Origin: Burkholderiales bacterium
GTDB taxonomy: Bacteria > Pseudomonadota > Gammaproteobacteria > Burkholderiales > Burkholderiaceae_C
Assembly (NCBI GenBank): GCA_005789685.1
Contig: SXXD01000056.1
Coordinates: 1-9,779, forward strand
Direction of reading: 5' to 3'
Length of the DNA stretch: 9,779 nt
Both the position numbers and the translations under genes were made by a program. Below, in pieces: positions 1 through 8,304 of the stretch. The stretch's first letter is position 1. Every line of letters begins with the position of its first letter. The notes beneath the pieces were generated by a model. That model searched no databases. It was not told the DNA's origin and saw only the letters and a program-made list of their open reading frames with translations.

Positions 1-53
1 CCAAATCAACTCGGCCAACTCAAAATACATCCCATCTTTATAGTGAATACATC

Positions 54-1139
54 ATGAAAATTGCAGTTCTGCCGGGCGACGGCATTGGCACCGAAATCGT
101 TGCAGAAGCCGTGAAGGTTTTGAACGCACTTGAGTTGAAATTCGAAATGGAAGAAGCTCTGGTGGGCGGTGCTGCTTACGAAGCACACGGACACCCCTTG
201 CCAGAATCCACTTTGAAATTGGCCCAAGAATCAGACGCTATTTTGTTTGGCGCTGTGGGCGATTGGAAATACGACAACCTCGAGCGTTCTTTGCGCCCAG
301 AGCAAGCCATTTTGGGCTTGCGCAAAAACCTCGGCTTGTTCGCCAACTTTCGTCCCGCCATTTGTTACGAAGAATTGGTTGGCGCTTCCAGTTTGAAGCC
401 CGAACTCATTTCTGGGCTTGATATCTTGATCATCCGTGAACTCACCGGCGATATTTACTTTGGCCAACCTCGTGGCCGCCGCGTGGCCACAGATGGCCAC
501 TTCCCTGGCGCCGAAGAAGCCTTCGACACCATGCGTTATTCACGCCCCGAAATTGAACGCATTGCCCATGTGGCCTTTCAAGCCGCCCGCAAGCGCAGCA
601 AAAAAGTGACCAGTGTTGACAAGTCCAATGTGCTTGAGACCTTCCAGTTCTGGAAAGACGTGGTCACTGACGTTCACAAAGAGTACCCAGACGTAGCGCT
701 AGACCACATGTACGTCGACAACTCAGCCATGCAATTGGTGAAAGAGCCCAAGAAATTCGACGTGGTGGTCACAGGCAACATGTTCGGCGATATTTTGTCT
801 GATGAAGCCTCCATGCTCACAGGCTCTATTGGCATGCTGCCATCGGCCAGTTTAAACAGCAAAAACCAAGGTTTGTACGAGCCCAGCCACGGTAGCGCAC
901 CTGACATCGCTGGTAAGGGTATTGCAAACCCATTGGCTACAATACTGTCTGCAGCCATGATGTTACGTTTCTCACTGAACCAAGCCCAATCCGCCGATCG
1001 CATTGAGACGGCGGTGAAATCTGTATTGGCTTCAGGTTTGCGCACGGTCGACATCTGGTCACAAGGCACACAAAAGGTCAGCACCCGCGAAATGGGCGAG
1101 GCCGTTGTGAAAGCCATTACGAAAACGACTAAGAGCTAA
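54..1139 (+). CDS. leuB: 3-isopropylmalate dehydrogenase LeuB
   Basis: LeuB oxidises and decarboxylates (2R,3S)-3-isopropylmalate to 2-oxoisocaproate with NAD+, the third step of leucine synthesis; it is a cytosolic, metal-dependent homodimer. The 361-residue length is normal for the family. Visible family signatures: N-terminal [10 protein letters not shown]; the substrate-binding Arg region around [23 protein letters not shown] with catalytic Tyr135; VDKSNVL with catalytic Lys190; metal-binding Asp222 (YVDNSAM) and Asp246/Asp250 (GDILSD); and the NAD-binding stretch [14 protein letters not shown]. The chosen ATG begins exactly at the conserved N-terminus; the same frame stays open to the left edge but offers no start codon there. 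The Shine-Dalgarno is weak. It is first of a tight plus-strand series, and leuC/leuD would be expected just outside the window on the left. The reading frame is intact and nothing in it is odd. Confidence 0.97.
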   Translation: MKIAVLPGDGIGTEIVAEAVKVLNALELKFEMEEALVGGAAYEAHGHPLPESTLKLAQESDAILFGAVGDWKYDNLERSLRPEQAILGLRKNLGLFANFRPAICYEELVGASSLKPELISGLDILIIRELTGDIYFGQPRGRRVATDGHFPGAEEAFDTMRYSRPEIERIAHVAFQAARKRSKKVTSVDKSNVLETFQFWKDVVTDVHKEYPDVALDHMYVDNSAMQLVKEPKKFDVVVTGNMFGDILSDEASMLTGSIGMLPSASLNSKNQGLYEPSHGSAPDIAGKGIANPLATILSAAMMLRFSLNQAQSADRIETAVKSVLASGLRTVDIWSQGTQKVSTREMGEAVVKAITKTTKS

Positions 1140-1146
1140 CAGCTCA

Positions 1147-1177
1147 GACTCGTCATGCCCTTCCGGCTCGACGAGTC
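1147..1177 (+). promoter_or_regulatory. Intercistronic stem-loop between leuB and asd
   Basis: In the 71-nt leuB-asd gap, GACTCGTC (1147-1154) is the exact reverse complement of GACGAGTC (1170-1177), giving an 8-bp stem with a 15-nt loop. The loop itself contains a short GCC/GGC pairing. No T-run follows (the next bases are GGAATCTC), so it does not look like a standard intrinsic terminator. It could be an mRNA processing or stability element, or a leaky terminator. Seen directly as a repeat; its function is inferred. Confidence 0.4.
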
Positions 1178-1210
1178 GGAATCTCAAAATTAAATTGAAA
1201 GGGTGATGAC

Positions 1211-2365
1211 ATGAAATTGGTAGGACTTGTAGGCTGGCGCGGCATGGTGGGTTCCGTCTTGATGGACCGCATGCAAGCCGAGGGCGACTTTGGTTTGATC
1301 GAACCTTTGTTTTTCTCCACCTCCAACTCTGGCGGAAAAGCGCCCGCCATGGCCAAAAACGAAACAAGCTTGCAAGATGCTTTCAACATCGATGCACTGA
1401 AACGTTGCGACATCATCATCTCTGCCCAAGGCGGTGACTACACCACCGAAGTTTTCCCCAAGCTGCGCGCTGCTGGCTGGAACGGTCATTGGATTGACGC
1501 CGCCTCTACATTGCGAATGGACAAAGACGCCATCATTATTTTGGATCCGGTCAACATGCCTGTCATTCAAACGGCACTGAAAAATGGCGGAAAAAATTGG
1601 ATTGGCGGCAATTGCACAGTCAGCTGTATGTTGATGGGTGTCGGCGCTTTGTTCAAGGCTGGTTTGGTTGAATGGATGAGCACCCAAACTTACCAAGCAG
1701 CCTCCGGTGGTGGCGCACAACACATGCGCGAACTGCTCACTCAATACGGCACACTGAACGCTGAAGTCAAAGACTTGCTCGACGATCCCAAGAGCGCTAT
1801 TTTGGAAATCGATCGCAAAGTCATTGACAAGCAACGCGCCCTCACAGGCGCTGAGACTTCCAATTTTGGCGTCCCCCTGGGTGGCTCACTCATTCCCTGG
1901 ATCGACAAAGATCTGGGTATCGGCAAGAACCGAGACGAGCTGGGGTGGGGCATGTCCAAGGAAGAATGGAAAGGCATGGCCGAATCGAACAAAATTTTGG
2001 GTTTGGGCGAAGGCTTCAACAAGCCAGCTATTCCTGTCGATGGTTTTTGCGTTCGCGTGGGCGCAATGCGTTGCCACAGCCAGGCCCTGACCTTCAAACT
2101 GAAAAAAGATGTCCCCGTGGCCGACATTGAAGCCATGATCGCCGCTGACAACCAGTGGGTCAAAGTGGTTCCCAATACACGCGAAGCCACCTTGCAGCAC
2201 CTCACACCCGTGGCGGTGACTGGCACCATGACCATACCCGTGGGACGTATCCGCAAGTTGGCCATGGGCCCCGAGTATGTAGGCGCTTTCACCATTGGCG
2301 ATCAGTTGCTGTGGGGTGCTGCAGAGCCATTGCGCCGCATGCTACGCATTTTGTTGGCAGCTTAA
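1211..2365 (+). CDS. asd: Aspartate-semialdehyde dehydrogenase Asd
   Basis: Asd reduces L-aspartyl-4-phosphate to aspartate 4-semialdehyde with NADPH, the branch point to lysine/diaminopimelate, threonine, methionine and isoleucine. It is cytosolic and dimeric. The 384-residue product has the N-terminal nucleotide-binding start [12 protein letters not shown], the active-site motif GGNCTVS with nucleophilic Cys135, [14 protein letters not shown] in the central catalytic domain, and [10 protein letters not shown] with the catalytic His289. This is the E. coli-type (proteobacterial) Asd subfamily. The ATG lies 7 nt after a good ribosome site, GAAAGGG (1197-1203), which supports this start over the open frame inside. 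It sits 71 nt after leuB in the same direction, the usual arrangement in Burkholderiales. The frame is intact. Confidence 0.97.
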   Translation: MKLVGLVGWRGMVGSVLMDRMQAEGDFGLIEPLFFSTSNSGGKAPAMAKNETSLQDAFNIDALKRCDIIISAQGGDYTTEVFPKLRAAGWNGHWIDAASTLRMDKDAIIILDPVNMPVIQTALKNGGKNWIGGNCTVSCMLMGVGALFKAGLVEWMSTQTYQAASGGGAQHMRELLTQYGTLNAEVKDLLDDPKSAILEIDRKVIDKQRALTGAETSNFGVPLGGSLIPWIDKDLGIGKNRDELGWGMSKEEWKGMAESNKILGLGEGFNKPAIPVDGFCVRVGAMRCHSQALTFKLKKDVPVADIEAMIAADNQWVKVVPNTREATLQHLTPVAVTGTMTIPVGRIRKLAMGPEYVGAFTIGDQLLWGAAEPLRRMLRILLAA

Positions 2366-2372
2366 AAGAAGC

Positions 2373-2413
2373 TTGACACTGCAAATACCACTCTGCCAAC
2401 ATCAGCATTGACA
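2373..2413 (+). promoter_or_regulatory. Two TTGACA -35-like hexamers ahead of the fimV-like gene
   Basis: The short asd-fimV gap carries two exact sigma-70 -35 consensus hexamers TTGACA, at 2373-2378 and 2408-2413. Neither has a convincing -10 at 16-18 nt: the best after the first is CAACAT at 2397-2402, only three of six matches. The region is A/T-rich and could hold an internal promoter, but chance occurrence cannot be excluded. The second copy overlaps the alternative TTG start of the next gene. Confidence 0.2.
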
Positions 2414-2428
2414 AATGACTCTTTACGA

Positions 2429-3811
2429 ATGACTCGCCTCCCAACCCACTTCACCAGCCTCCGTGTTGGTCTTCTCAGCATCATAAGCTTTGGTTTAGGC
2501 TTGGTTTGTATCAGCCTGAGTTCTCAAGCCTTGACGCTTGCAGGTATCGAGGTGCAATCACACAAGGGTGAGCCTTTACGAGCTGAAATCAGTGTTTCAA
2601 GTGCAACAGCAGAAGAATGGGGTCAATTGGGCGTTAGGCTTGCTCCCGCTGAAAGATTTTCGCAATTGGGCTTGATTTTCACACCTGCTGTCGGTGAATT
2701 GCAGCTTGAGTTGTTGGAAACAACGGACGGTAACAAGCGAATTCGGTTGTTCAGCCTTCAAGCTTTCAACGAAAATTTTGTAGATCTTTTGATAGAAGCA
2801 CAAACAGCAACTGGCAAATGGGTCAAAGCATTCACTTTGATGCTCAAACCTGCACCCGTGAAAGTTGATCTGCCCCTTCAACTGCCTCAATCGGCAAGTG
2901 CTGAAGCTCAAGATAAACAGGCTCCAGCTGAACACGTTGTTCAAAAAGGAGAAAGTGCCAGTCTAATCATTCAAAAATGGCTTTCTGAAGACATGAGCAC
3001 TCAACAGATGTTGGTCGCATTACTCAAGAATCAGCCAGACGCCTTTATTGAAGGCAATGTAAATTTGCTTCGAGCAGGTGCTGTACTCAAAGCGCCTTCA
3101 CCAACGGCTGTTCGCGCAATTGATGCTGATGATGCTCGCCAATTTCTAATCGCCCAACAAAAAGAATTTATCGCCTTTTCTCAGGCAGTTGCTCAAAATC
3201 CTCGATCAATCACTGGACAAACTCCATCCCGTCAAATGGCTGGCAAGGTGGGTCAAGAAGAGCTTGCTACCAACACGACTCAAGCGACGATAGACCAACT
3301 GAAGCTCTCGCAAGCCAATCTAGAAAGGCAGAATGCAGAGACAAGGTTGGCCGCCCAGCGTGCATTGAAAAATGCTCAAATACAATTGGATGCACTTCAG
3401 AACAATGTCAACCAACTGTTGCAACTGACTGCGTCAGCCCCCATTATTGCGGGTCAGATAACACCTGAGGCTCAAAACAAAGCAGCTGAAAGTGGAAATG
3501 ATTTTTTTAATTTAAACCAATTGCTAGAAACGCCTCACAAAAACACTTATCTATGGGCCGCCTTAACCTTATTGGGCATCCTTGCTGTTTGGGCGGGGCT
3601 TCGAATTCAAAGTCGAAAAACAGCACGTCACTTGAGCACCTTGACCTCTTCCGAAGACATTGGAAAATCAAGCAGCATGGCGTCACAAAACTCAAAGTTA
3701 GAAATGCCAGCCAGTATTACGTCACTTGATTTGAATTTAGATTTAACGCCCCAGGCCAACAACAAGCTTGGCGGCGTCAGATCTCCTGCAAGTGTCGAGA
3801 CTCTTCAGTGA
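2429..3811 (+). CDS. fimV: Short FimV-like protein (FimV N-terminal domain, LysM, one TM helix)
   Basis: FimV is an inner-membrane, peptidoglycan-binding protein that organises the cell pole and helps assemble the type IV pilus secretin. Visible here in about 460 residues: a signal peptide (1-34, cleavage likely after SSQA); the FimV N-terminal domain from LTLAGIEVQS, including GEPLRAEI; a LysM-type domain at about 170-224 with NQPDAFIEGNVNLLRAGAVL, a hallmark of FimV; a Gln/Leu-rich predicted coiled coil at 285-333; a TM helix at about 374-391; and a 69-residue cytoplasmic tail ending soon after LDLNLDLTP. Typical FimV proteins run on for hundreds of residues with acidic segments and TPR repeats; these are absent. 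ATG 2429 was chosen because it gives a normal signal peptide; an in-frame TTG at 2408 adds seven residues. Neither start has a clear ribosome site. The coding sequence is more A/T-rich than the flanking genes. Its TGA overlaps the GTG of truA. Confidence 0.85.
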   Translation: MTRLPTHFTSLRVGLLSIISFGLGLVCISLSSQALTLAGIEVQSHKGEPLRAEISVSSATAEEWGQLGVRLAPAERFSQLGLIFTPAVGELQLELLETTDGNKRIRLFSLQAFNENFVDLLIEAQTATGKWVKAFTLMLKPAPVKVDLPLQLPQSASAEAQDKQAPAEHVVQKGESASLIIQKWLSEDMSTQQMLVALLKNQPDAFIEGNVNLLRAGAVLKAPSPTAVRAIDADDARQFLIAQQKEFIAFSQAVAQNPRSITGQTPSRQMAGKVGQEELATNTTQATIDQLKLSQANLERQNAETRLAAQRALKNAQIQLDALQNNVNQLLQLTASAPIIAGQITPEAQNKAAESGNDFFNLNQLLETPHKNTYLWAALTLLGILAVWAGLRIQSRKTARHLSTLTSSEDIGKSSSMASQNSKLEMPASITSLDLNLDLTPQANNKLGGVRSPASVETLQ

Positions 3812-4590
3812 GAATCGCTTTGGGCATCACCTACAACGGTCAGCCCTATCAGGGCTGGCAAAGCCAGAGCACGGGCCTCACCATCCAAGACAAATTGGAA
3901 AAAGCCCTCAAAGAATTCACCACCCAAAAAGTCACCACCCTGTGCGCGGGCCGCACCGATGCAGGCGTTCATGGTTTGATGCAAGTGGTGCACTTTGACA
4001 CACCCCTTGAGCGCGACATGGGCTCTTGGGTGCGCGGCACCAACCGTTATTTGCCCGATGACATTTCTATTCAATGGGCGCACGAAGTTCCAGCGGAGTT
4101 TCATGCTCGGGGCAGTGCCTTATCGCGCCGCTATGCCTATATCTTGCTTGAGTCGCCTGTTCGCCCTAGCTTAGAGTTTGGTCGTGCAGGTTGGGTCTAC
4201 CGCCCCTTGGACGAATCAGTCATGCGCCAGGCCTCCCAATTTTTGCTGGGTGAACACGACTTCACATCTTTTAGGGCCAGCAGTTGCCAGGCCTTGTCGC
4301 CCGTCAAAACCATGATGCGAGTCGACATTCACAAACACGGCCCCTACTGGCGTTTTGAATTTGAAGGCAACGCCTTTTTGCACCACATGATTCGCAACAT
4401 CATGGGTTGCATGGTCACCATTGGCCAGGGCTTTCAAACGCCAGAATGGATGGCTGAAGTGATTGAAAGCAAACGCCGCGACGCAGCCGCTCCCACATTT
4501 TCGCCTGACGGTTTGTATTTTCAAGGTCCGGTATATGAGCCAAAATGGGGGCTGCCAACTACCACGCCCCCATTTCACTGGTTGCCATGA
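3808..4590 (+). CDS. truA: tRNA pseudouridine(38-40) synthase TruA
   Basis: TruA converts uridines 38, 39 and 40 of the tRNA anticodon stem-loop to pseudouridine. The 260-residue product has the family start RIALGITYNGQPYQGWQSQ, the catalytic motif CAGRTDAGVHG with nucleophile Asp51, the RYAYILL and HDFTSFRAS segments of the core fold, and the C-terminal FLHHMIRNIMG motif. All are where TruA family members have them, so it should be active. The start is a GTG at 3808 whose last two bases begin the preceding gene's TGA (GTGA overlap); no strong ribosome site is visible, so translational coupling to fimV is likely. The stop in turn overlaps the trpF start (ATGA). TruA next to trpF is a recurrent gamma- and betaproteobacterial neighbourhood. 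Confidence 0.96.
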   Translation: MRIALGITYNGQPYQGWQSQSTGLTIQDKLEKALKEFTTQKVTTLCAGRTDAGVHGLMQVVHFDTPLERDMGSWVRGTNRYLPDDISIQWAHEVPAEFHARGSALSRRYAYILLESPVRPSLEFGRAGWVYRPLDESVMRQASQFLLGEHDFTSFRASSCQALSPVKTMMRVDIHKHGPYWRFEFEGNAFLHHMIRNIMGCMVTIGQGFQTPEWMAEVIESKRRDAAAPTFSPDGLYFQGPVYEPKWGLPTTTPPFHWLP

Positions 4591-5270
4591 GCTCTGACGT
4601 TCACAACACCCTCATCAAAATTTGCGGCCTCACACGAGAAGCCGATGTCTTGGCTTGCGTCCAAGCCGGTGCCAACGCCATTGGTTTTGTGATGTACCCC
4701 CCAAGTGCTAGATACGTTTCGCCCGAACGTGCAGGCATCTTGGCTAAATTACTGCCACCCGGCACCACACCCGTTCTCTTGTTTGTCAATGCCAGCCTAG
4801 AAGACGTTCAAGCGGCTTGGCAAGCCGTCCCTAACGCCCTGATTCAGTTTCACGGCGACGAATCCCCTGCTGAGTGCGAGCGTTTGGCCAAAGCTGTCAA
4901 TCGCCCCTACTGGCGCGCGGCCCGAATTCCCACAGAAAACACCACTTCGTTTGACTTGGTAAAATTCGCCCAAGATTACTCAAATGCCCAGGCCATTCTG
5001 CTCGACGCTCATGTCGACGGATACGGTGGTGGCGGGAAAACATTCAATTGGTCACAGCTTCCTCCAAACGTCAACGCTCACCTCGTTTTGAGTGGTGGAT
5101 TGACGCCTGCAAATGTGACCGATGGCATTCTCACGCTTCGGTCCAAAGCCCTGTCTTTGGCCGTTGATGTCAGCTCGGGCGTAGAACTTGATGGCCAAAA
5201 AGGCCTCAAAGACGTCCGGAAAATCCAAGAATTTGTGGCTGCTGTCAAAGCAGCCGATGCCATTGAGTAA
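4587..5270 (+). CDS. trpF: Phosphoribosylanthranilate isomerase TrpF
   Basis: TrpF carries out the Amadori rearrangement of N-(5'-phosphoribosyl)anthranilate to CdRP, the third step of tryptophan synthesis from chorismate. It is a monofunctional (beta/alpha)8 barrel of 227 residues, not fused to TrpC. The general base is Cys13 in KICGLT, and the general acid is Asp140 in [16 protein letters not shown], followed by the glycine-rich phosphate region; [12 protein letters not shown] and AVDVSSGVE complete the C-terminal phosphate-binding half. The ATG at 4587 is preferred over an in-frame ATG at 4545 because it overlaps the truA stop as ATGA and starts just before the conserved first strand; the longer form would add 14 residues unlike the family. 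It lies 4 nt upstream of trpB. Confidence 0.96.
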   Translation: MSSDVHNTLIKICGLTREADVLACVQAGANAIGFVMYPPSARYVSPERAGILAKLLPPGTTPVLLFVNASLEDVQAAWQAVPNALIQFHGDESPAECERLAKAVNRPYWRAARIPTENTTSFDLVKFAQDYSNAQAILLDAHVDGYGGGGKTFNWSQLPPNVNAHLVLSGGLTPANVTDGILTLRSKALSLAVDVSSGVELDGQKGLKDVRKIQEFVAAVKAADAIE

Positions 5271-5274
5271 CCAC

Positions 5275-6570
5275 ATGAACGAATATCAGCAACCCGATGC
5301 CTCTGGCCACTTCGGCATTTATGGCGGCAGTTTTGTCAGCGAAACCCTGACACACGCCATTTTGGAATTGCGCGCGGCCTATGCCAAGTACCAAAACGAC
5401 CCCGAATTCTTAGCGGAGTTCAACTACGAATTGGCCCACTTTGTAGGACGTCCCTCGCCCATTTACCATGCGGCGCGCATGAGCCGAGAAGTGGGTGGCG
5501 CGCAAATTTACTTGAAGCGTGAAGACCTCAACCACACTGGCGCGCACAAAATAAACAACACCATTGGGCAGGCCATGCTGGCCAAGCGCATGGGCAAGCC
5601 CCGCATCATTGCCGAAACAGGCGCCGGACAACACGGTGTGGCCACGGCCACTATTTGTGCGCGGTATGGCCTGGAGTGCGTGGTTTACATGGGCTCAGAA
5701 GACGTCAAGCGCCAAAGCCCCAATGTCTATCGAATGAAATTGCTAGGCGCCACCGTGGTACCCGTGACCTCGGGTAGCCGCACCTTGAAAGATGCTTTGA
5801 ACGAGGCCATGCGCGATTGGGTGGCCAATGTCGACAACACTTTCTACATCATTGGCACGGTTGCGGGCCCGCACCCTTACCCCATGATGGTTCGTGATTT
5901 CCAAAGTGTCATTGGCACAGAATGTATCGAGCAAATGCCCAAGCTGTTGGCGCAAACTGGTTTGCACAGTCAACAACCTGACGCAGTCATTGCGTGTGTG
6001 GGCGGCGGCTCTAACGCCATGGGTATTTTCTACCCCTACATCAACCACAAGAACACACGTTTGATTGGCGTAGAGGCTGCAGGCGAAGGCTTAGAGAGCG
6101 GTAAACACTCCGCCTCCTTGCAACGCGGCAGTCCTGGCGTACTGCATGGCAATCGTACTTACATCTTGCAAGATGACAACGGCCAAATTACCGAGACGCA
6201 CAGCATCAGCGCCGGCCTCGATTACCCTGGCGTCGGACCAGAGCACGCTTTCTTGAAAGACATTGGCCGTGCTGAATACGTCGGTATCACCGACCAAGAA
6301 GCCTTAGATGCCTTCCACTATTTGTGCCGCACCGAAGGCATCATCCCTGCACTGGAATCCAGCCACGCTGTGGCTTATGCCAAAAAACTTGCCGCCACCA
6401 TGAAGCCCGATCAGTCCATTTTGATCAACATGTCTGGCCGAGGTGACAAAGACATTGGCACTGTGGCCGACCTCAGCAACGCTGACTTCTACTGCCGACC
6501 TAGCTGCCAAGGTCAAGGCGTTAAAGGTGGCTTGGCAATGGGTGAGCAGCCTGTGAAAGTTTTCAAATGA
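5275..6570 (+). CDS. trpB: Tryptophan synthase beta subunit TrpB
   Basis: TrpB is the PLP-dependent beta subunit that condenses indole, channelled from TrpA, with L-serine to give tryptophan in the alpha2-beta2 complex. The 431-residue product has the usual start of this lineage ([20 protein letters not shown]), [15 protein letters not shown] with PLP-binding Lys92, [11 protein letters not shown], the PLP-phosphate loop GGGSNAMG (about 243-250), and SGRGDKD near the C-terminus. This is the standard TrpB1 form that pairs with TrpA. ATG 5275 is chosen from homologous N-termini; an in-frame ATG at 5257 would add six residues and overlap trpF, and the longer open frame from 5188 lies inside trpF. 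The ribosome site is weak and the gap to trpF is only 4 nt, so coupling is likely. Its TGA overlaps the trpA ATG. Confidence 0.97.
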   Translation: MNEYQQPDASGHFGIYGGSFVSETLTHAILELRAAYAKYQNDPEFLAEFNYELAHFVGRPSPIYHAARMSREVGGAQIYLKREDLNHTGAHKINNTIGQAMLAKRMGKPRIIAETGAGQHGVATATICARYGLECVVYMGSEDVKRQSPNVYRMKLLGATVVPVTSGSRTLKDALNEAMRDWVANVDNTFYIIGTVAGPHPYPMMVRDFQSVIGTECIEQMPKLLAQTGLHSQQPDAVIACVGGGSNAMGIFYPYINHKNTRLIGVEAAGEGLESGKHSASLQRGSPGVLHGNRTYILQDDNGQITETHSISAGLDYPGVGPEHAFLKDIGRAEYVGITDQEALDAFHYLCRTEGIIPALESSHAVAYAKKLAATMKPDQSILINMSGRGDKDIGTVADLSNADFYCRPSCQGQGVKGGLAMGEQPVKVFK

Positions 6571-7376
6571 GCCGCATTGATGCCACCTTCCAACAACTGA
6601 AAGCCTCTGGTCGAAAAGCCTTGATTCCCTACGTCACAGCTGGCTATCCTTTTGCCGATGTCACGCCCGAGCTCATGCACGCCATGGTGGATGCAGGCGC
6701 AGATGTCATTGAATTGGGCGTGCCATTTAGCGACCCTTCAGCCGATGGTCCCGTCATTCAAAAAGCGGGCGACAAGGCCTTGGCCTTTGGCATTGGCACC
6801 TCGCATGTGATTGGCATGGTGAAAGTCTTTCGCGAGAAGAACCATGCCACGCCCGTGGTGCTAATGGGTTATGCCAACCCAATAGAACGCTATGACTTGA
6901 AACACGGCAAAGACAGCTTCATTCGTGACGCCTCCGCAGTCGGCATCGATGGTGTTTTGGTGGTGGACTACCCGCCCGAAGAATGCGTTGAGTTTGCCGC
7001 TAAATTGCGCGCACACAAAATGGACTTGATCTTTTTGCTGGCCCCTACCAGCACCGATCAGCGCATGCAACAGGTGGCCAATGTGGCCAGTGGTTATGTC
7101 TACTATGTATCCCTGAAGGGCGTCACAGGATCTGGCGCCCTGAACACGGCAGAAGTTGAAGCCATGTTGCCTCGCATTCGCCAAAAAGTGAGCATCCCAG
7201 TGGGGGTTGGCTTTGGCATCCGCGATGCCGAAACAGCAAAGGCTATCGGCAAAGTAGCAGATGCAGTGGTCATTGGTAGCAAAATCATCCAATTGATCGA
7301 AAATGAACCTCGCGATAAAGTGGCTGCAGTGGCTGGCACTTTCTTGCGCGAAATTCGCCAGGCCATGGACGCCTGA
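6567..7376 (+). CDS. trpA: Tryptophan synthase alpha subunit TrpA
   Basis: TrpA cleaves indole-3-glycerol phosphate to indole and glyceraldehyde 3-phosphate, and passes the indole to TrpB through the intersubunit tunnel. It is a (beta/alpha)8 barrel of 269 residues. Catalytic Glu49 ([10 protein letters not shown]) and Asp60 (SADGPVIQ) fall at exactly the numbers used for the Salmonella enzyme. GVTGSG and VGVGFGIRD, the phosphate-binding loops, and YVYYVSLKG are present. The start ATG overlaps the trpB stop (ATGA), the classical coupling that keeps the two subunits equimolar. accD follows 21 nt later. trpE, trpG, trpD and trpC are not in the window, consistent with the split trp genes of betaproteobacteria. 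Confidence 0.97.
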   Translation: MSRIDATFQQLKASGRKALIPYVTAGYPFADVTPELMHAMVDAGADVIELGVPFSDPSADGPVIQKAGDKALAFGIGTSHVIGMVKVFREKNHATPVVLMGYANPIERYDLKHGKDSFIRDASAVGIDGVLVVDYPPEECVEFAAKLRAHKMDLIFLLAPTSTDQRMQQVANVASGYVYYVSLKGVTGSGALNTAEVEAMLPRIRQKVSIPVGVGFGIRDAETAKAIGKVADAVVIGSKIIQLIENEPRDKVAAVAGTFLREIRQAMDA

Positions 7377-7385
7377 TCAACACAC

Positions 7386-7390
7386 AAGGA
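7386..7390 (+). promoter_or_regulatory. accD ribosome binding site
   Basis: AAGGA lies 7 nt before the accD ATG in the 21-nt trpA-accD gap. It is one of the clearer Shine-Dalgarno sites in the series and suggests accD initiates independently and not by coupling. Confidence 0.7.
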
Positions 7391-7397
7391 CATCGAC

Positions 7398-8270
7398 ATG
7401 AGTTGGCTCGAAAAACTGCTCCCCCCAAAAATTCTGCACACCGACCCAGCCGACCGCCGCAGTGTGCCCGAGGGTTTATGGATCAAGTGCCCCAAGTGCG
7501 AGTCCGTGCTTTACAAAAATGACCTAGAGCAAAACCAAAACGTTTGCCCCACCTGCAGTCACCACCACCGGATGGGTGCTCGTGCTCGCTTGAACAATTT
7601 TTTGGACAATGAAGGTCGCTACGAAATTGGCCAAGAAGTGGTGCCCGTCGATGCTTTGAAATTCAAAGACAGCCGCAAATACCCCGAACGCATCAAAGAA
7701 GCCATGAGCAACACCGGTGAAACCGATGCCTTGGTGGTCATGGGCGGCGCGATTCACAGCATCAATGTGGTCGCAGCTTGTTTTGAATTTGATTTCATGG
7801 GTGGCAGCATGGGCTCTGTGGTGGGTGAGCGTTTTGTGCGGGGCGTTGAAACTGCCATCGAGCAAAAAGTGCCCTTTATTTGCTTCACTGCGACAGGTGG
7901 CGCACGCATGCAAGAAGGACTTTTGTCTTTGATGCAGATGGCCAAAACCAATGCCGCCCTCACTAGATTGGCCAAAAAAGGCTTGCCTTACATCAGCGTC
8001 TTAACCGATCCCACCATGGGTGGCGTGTCAGCTGGCTTTGCTTTCATGGGCGATGTGGTCATTGCTGAACCCAAGGCCCTGATTGGCTTTGCGGGTCCTC
8101 GGGTGATTGAAAGCACCGTGCGCGTTACGTTACCAGAAGGTTTCCAGCGCGCCGAGTTCTTGCAAGAAAAAGGCGCCATCGACTTCATTTGTGACCGCCG
8201 CGAATTGAAAAGGAGCATTGCCAATACCTTGGCCATGCTCACACGTCAATCGGCCGAAGCGGTTAGCTGA
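7398..8270 (+). CDS. accD: Acetyl-CoA carboxylase carboxyltransferase subunit beta AccD
   Basis: AccD is the beta half of the carboxyltransferase (AccA2-AccD2) that transfers the carboxyl group from biotin on AccB to acetyl-CoA, forming malonyl-CoA, the committed step of fatty acid synthesis. The 290-residue protein has an N-terminal four-cysteine zinc ribbon (Cys31, Cys34, Cys50, Cys53; CPKC and CPTC), which in E. coli binds DNA/mRNA and acyl-carrier surfaces. The crotonase-fold carboxyltransferase core follows, with TGGARMQEG (166-174) and [13 protein letters not shown] (from 207), which supply the oxyanion-hole glycines, and GFAGPRVIE. It begins after a good ribosome site. It is the last plus-strand gene of the series and is followed by a perfect hairpin. 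Linkage of accD to trpA is common in proteobacteria. Confidence 0.97.
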   Translation: MSWLEKLLPPKILHTDPADRRSVPEGLWIKCPKCESVLYKNDLEQNQNVCPTCSHHHRMGARARLNNFLDNEGRYEIGQEVVPVDALKFKDSRKYPERIKEAMSNTGETDALVVMGGAIHSINVVAACFEFDFMGGSMGSVVGERFVRGVETAIEQKVPFICFTATGGARMQEGLLSLMQMAKTNAALTRLAKKGLPYISVLTDPTMGGVSAGFAFMGDVVIAEPKALIGFAGPRVIESTVRVTLPEGFQRAEFLQEKGAIDFICDRRELKRSIANTLAMLTRQSAEAVS

Positions 8271-8280
8271 TTCACTTCAA

Positions 8281-8302
8281 GCAGCGAACAAAAGTTCGCT
8301 GC
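8281..8302. terminator. Perfect hairpin between convergent accD and yggT-like genes
   Basis: GCAGCGAAC (8281-8289) and GTTCGCTGC (8294-8302) are exact reverse complements around an AAAA loop: a 9-bp stem with a 4-nt loop, 10 nt after the accD stop and 2 nt past the stop of the convergent gene. Position and shape fit a bidirectional transcription terminator. Neither side has a real T-run (plus side continues GTCTAGA; minus side TTGAAGTG), so termination may be inefficient or factor-assisted. Confidence 0.6.
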
Positions 8303-8304
8303 GT

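Noticed and set aside
1..53. Possible tail of an upstream gene, or a leuB promoter (TATAGT at 39-44)
   Set aside because: One frame is open to a TGA at 55-57, but its 18 residues match nothing I recognise. The TATAGT box has no -35 partner and would leave almost no leader. The stretch is too short to decide.
1190..1834. A 214-codon open frame on the minus strand across asd
   Set aside because: It lies opposite a fully conserved asd, has no recognisable domain, and its composition is that of an antisense shadow.
2513..2535. A lipoprotein lipobox in the FimV-like signal peptide (Cys27 after LV)
   Set aside because: The residue before Cys is Val rather than Gly/Ala/Ser, and the Cys lies inside the hydrophobic core. 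A normal signal peptidase I site at SSQA fits better.
4545..4586. A 14-residue N-terminal extension of TrpF from ATG 4545
   Set aside because: It overlaps truA and is unlike TrpF N-termini; ATG 4587 forms the ATGA overlap and starts just before the conserved first strand.
5188..5274. A 29-residue N-terminal extension of TrpB
   Set aside because: It is the alternative frame of the trpF C-terminus; lysine/serine-rich and absent from known TrpB N-termini.
4560..5275. A trp leader peptide/attenuator or TRAP-like control ahead of trpF or trpB
   Set aside because: There is no leader room: trpF overlaps truA, and trpB follows after 4 nt. No Trp-rich short peptide or paired hairpins are visible.
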